A DNA stretch of 13,829 bases, taken from the NCBI GenBank assembly GCA_021789395.1, contig JAJYJP010000017.1, forward strand, positions 1-13,829, given 5' to 3'. Below are positions 13,433 to 13,829 of this stretch, piece by piece. Below the pieces are notes generated by a model, which worked only from the letters and a program-made list of their open reading frames with translations, had not been told where the DNA came from and did no database searches. This stretch comes from a bacterium (lineage in GTDB: Bacteria; Patescibacteriota; Minisyncoccia; Moranbacterales; UBA2206). The position numbers and the translations under genes were made by a program. Each line of letters begins with the position of its first letter. Position 1 is the stretch's first letter.

Positions 13433-13460
13433 ATTTTAATACAAATCCATTTTTTGGCAA
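13433..13460 (-). promoter_or_regulatory. Candidate promoter for tuf
   Basis: TTGCCA (5 of 6 to the -35 consensus) is followed by 16 nt and TAAAAT (5 of 6 to the -10 consensus). The predicted start near 13426 gives a 5' leader of about 90 nt containing a hairpin. It sits just after the small unknown gene, which supports separate expression of tuf. Confidence 0.55.
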
Positions 13461-13472
13461 GTGCCTGCGCCC

Positions 13473-13481
13473 TGTGGATAA
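13473..13481 (-). promoter_or_regulatory. DnaA-box-like 9-mer upstream of tuf
   Basis: TTATCCACA, an exact match to the classical DnaA box, begins one base after the stop codon of the upstream gene and lies 12 nt before the candidate tuf -35. Only one copy was noticed, so there is no sign of an origin. It may be chance. Confidence 0.3.
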
Positions 13482-13763
13482 CTAAGCCGCTTCGTAATGA
13501 ATACTTTCTTCCGCGCCTTTTTCCGTCTCCAGCTTTTCTATATCTTCCAGATTGAGCAGCCGATCTTCTTCCTTCATTTTCCACAAAGCGATATCGCTAT
13601 TGATCTTATCAATTAACTCCTGCTTTGTCAAGCCCTCAATTTTTTCCTGTTTGATCCGCTTAAATTCCTGGACAGACATCAAAATATAATACTGATCGCC
13701 GTCCTGCAAAACCGCCTTGCCGCCCAAAAGTTCCAGCGCTTCTTTTAGTTTTTTGTCTATCAT
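13482..13763 (-). CDS. Small hypothetical protein, possibly antitoxin-like
   Basis: Not confidently recognised. The 93-residue acidic protein starts MIDKKLKEALELLGGKAVLQDGDQYYILMSVQEFKRI. It continues with LTKQELIDKINSDIALWKMKEEDR, likely helical, and a charged C-terminus ending IHYEAA. There is no signal peptide, membrane segment or cysteine. The strand-turn-strand-helix pattern around GKAVLQDGDQYYILMSVQEFKRI is faintly reminiscent of the N-terminal fold of Phd/YefM antitoxins, but this is weak and no toxin gene lies downstream (tuf is next). It is supported as a real gene by a near-consensus promoter, a GGGA about 12 nt before the ATG, and lack of any competing gene. The palindrome before the start could be an operator. 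Function unknown. Confidence 0.75.
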   Translation of the reverse strand: MIDKKLKEALELLGGKAVLQDGDQYYILMSVQEFKRIKQEKIEGLTKQELIDKINSDIALWKMKEEDRLLNLEDIEKLETEKGAEESIHYEAA

Positions 13764-13770
13764 TTTTTTA

Positions 13771-13787
13771 TTTTCCCTATAGGAAAA
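13771..13787. promoter_or_regulatory. Palindrome before the unknown gene (possible operator)
   Basis: TTTTCCCTATAGGAAAA has 6-bp inverted arms TTTTCC and GGAAAA around a 5-nt centre. It begins at the edge of the -10 box and ends 7 nt before the start codon, covering the expected transcription start. It could be a repressor site or a small mRNA hairpin. Confidence 0.4.
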
Positions 13788-13815
13788 TTTTAATTTATTT
13801 AAGAAGCAATGTCAA
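13787..13815 (-). promoter_or_regulatory. Strong candidate promoter for the unknown gene
   Basis: A perfect TTGACA (13815-13810), a 17-nt spacer and TAAAAT (5 of 6) form the best promoter match in the window. The start would be near 13780, about 17 nt before the ATG. The unknown gene and possibly tuf would be read from it. Confidence 0.65.
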
Positions 13816-13829
13816 CACAAAAAGGCTCT

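Noticed and set aside
13473..13481. Replication origin upstream of tuf
   Set aside because: Only one DnaA-box match was noticed, with no cluster of boxes and no dnaA or dnaN gene in the window.
13337..13481. tRNA gene near tuf
   Set aside because: The spacer has a simple 7-bp hairpin but no cloverleaf, T-loop motif or CCA end.

Overview
The window is one continuous run of translation-machinery genes, all transcribed leftward (minus strand). Read from the right edge, in transcription order: a small unrecognised gene, tuf (EF-Tu), then rpsJ-rplC-rplD-rplW-rplB-rpsS-rplV-rpsC-rplP-rpmC-rpsQ-rplN-rplX-rplE-rpsN-rpsH-rplF-rplR-rpsE-rplO-secY-adk-map. This is the bacterial S10-spc ribosomal protein supercluster, with the end of the str region (tuf) joined to it. 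It encodes 21 ribosomal proteins, one elongation factor, the SecY translocon channel, adenylate kinase and methionine aminopeptidase.

The likely host is a Candidate Phyla Radiation (Patescibacteria) bacterium, perhaps Parcubacteria-like. The reasons are: L30 (rpmD) is absent from its usual place between S5 and L15, where only 19 nt lie; several proteins carry lysine-rich tails (L22, S19); the spacers are AT-rich; and recognisable Shine-Dalgarno sequences are scarce. S14, L24 and adenylate kinase each carry four zinc-type cysteines. UGA is used as a stop (adk, in an ATGA overlap with map), so the UGA-recoding CPR lineages are unlikely. The lineage is inference; the gene order and the missing L30 are read directly.

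The right end (about 11.58-13.83 kb) holds most of the control signals. A near-consensus promoter and a palindrome precede the 93-aa unknown gene. A second promoter, a DnaA-box-like 9-mer and a leader hairpin precede tuf. A 10-bp hairpin follows tuf and overlaps a candidate promoter for rpsJ. A 141-nt rpsJ-rplC spacer contains a promoter-like sequence, a long hairpin and a small terminator-like hairpin that could form an attenuator. From rplC to map (11.58-0.03 kb) the genes are packed with gaps of about 3-66 nt, or short overlaps, and look like one transcript. The larger internal spacers carry two nearly identical 34-bp AT-rich palindromic repeats and several short hairpins at gene junctions.

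Functionally the genes supply large- and small-subunit ribosomal proteins and EF-Tu for protein synthesis, SecY for export, Adk for adenylate balance, and Map for removing the initiator methionine. No mobile element, tRNA, rRNA or CRISPR array was seen, and no gene-free stretch reaches 300 bases. The core is ordinary and conserved; what merits a second look is in the spacers, the protein tails and the unknown gene next to tuf.
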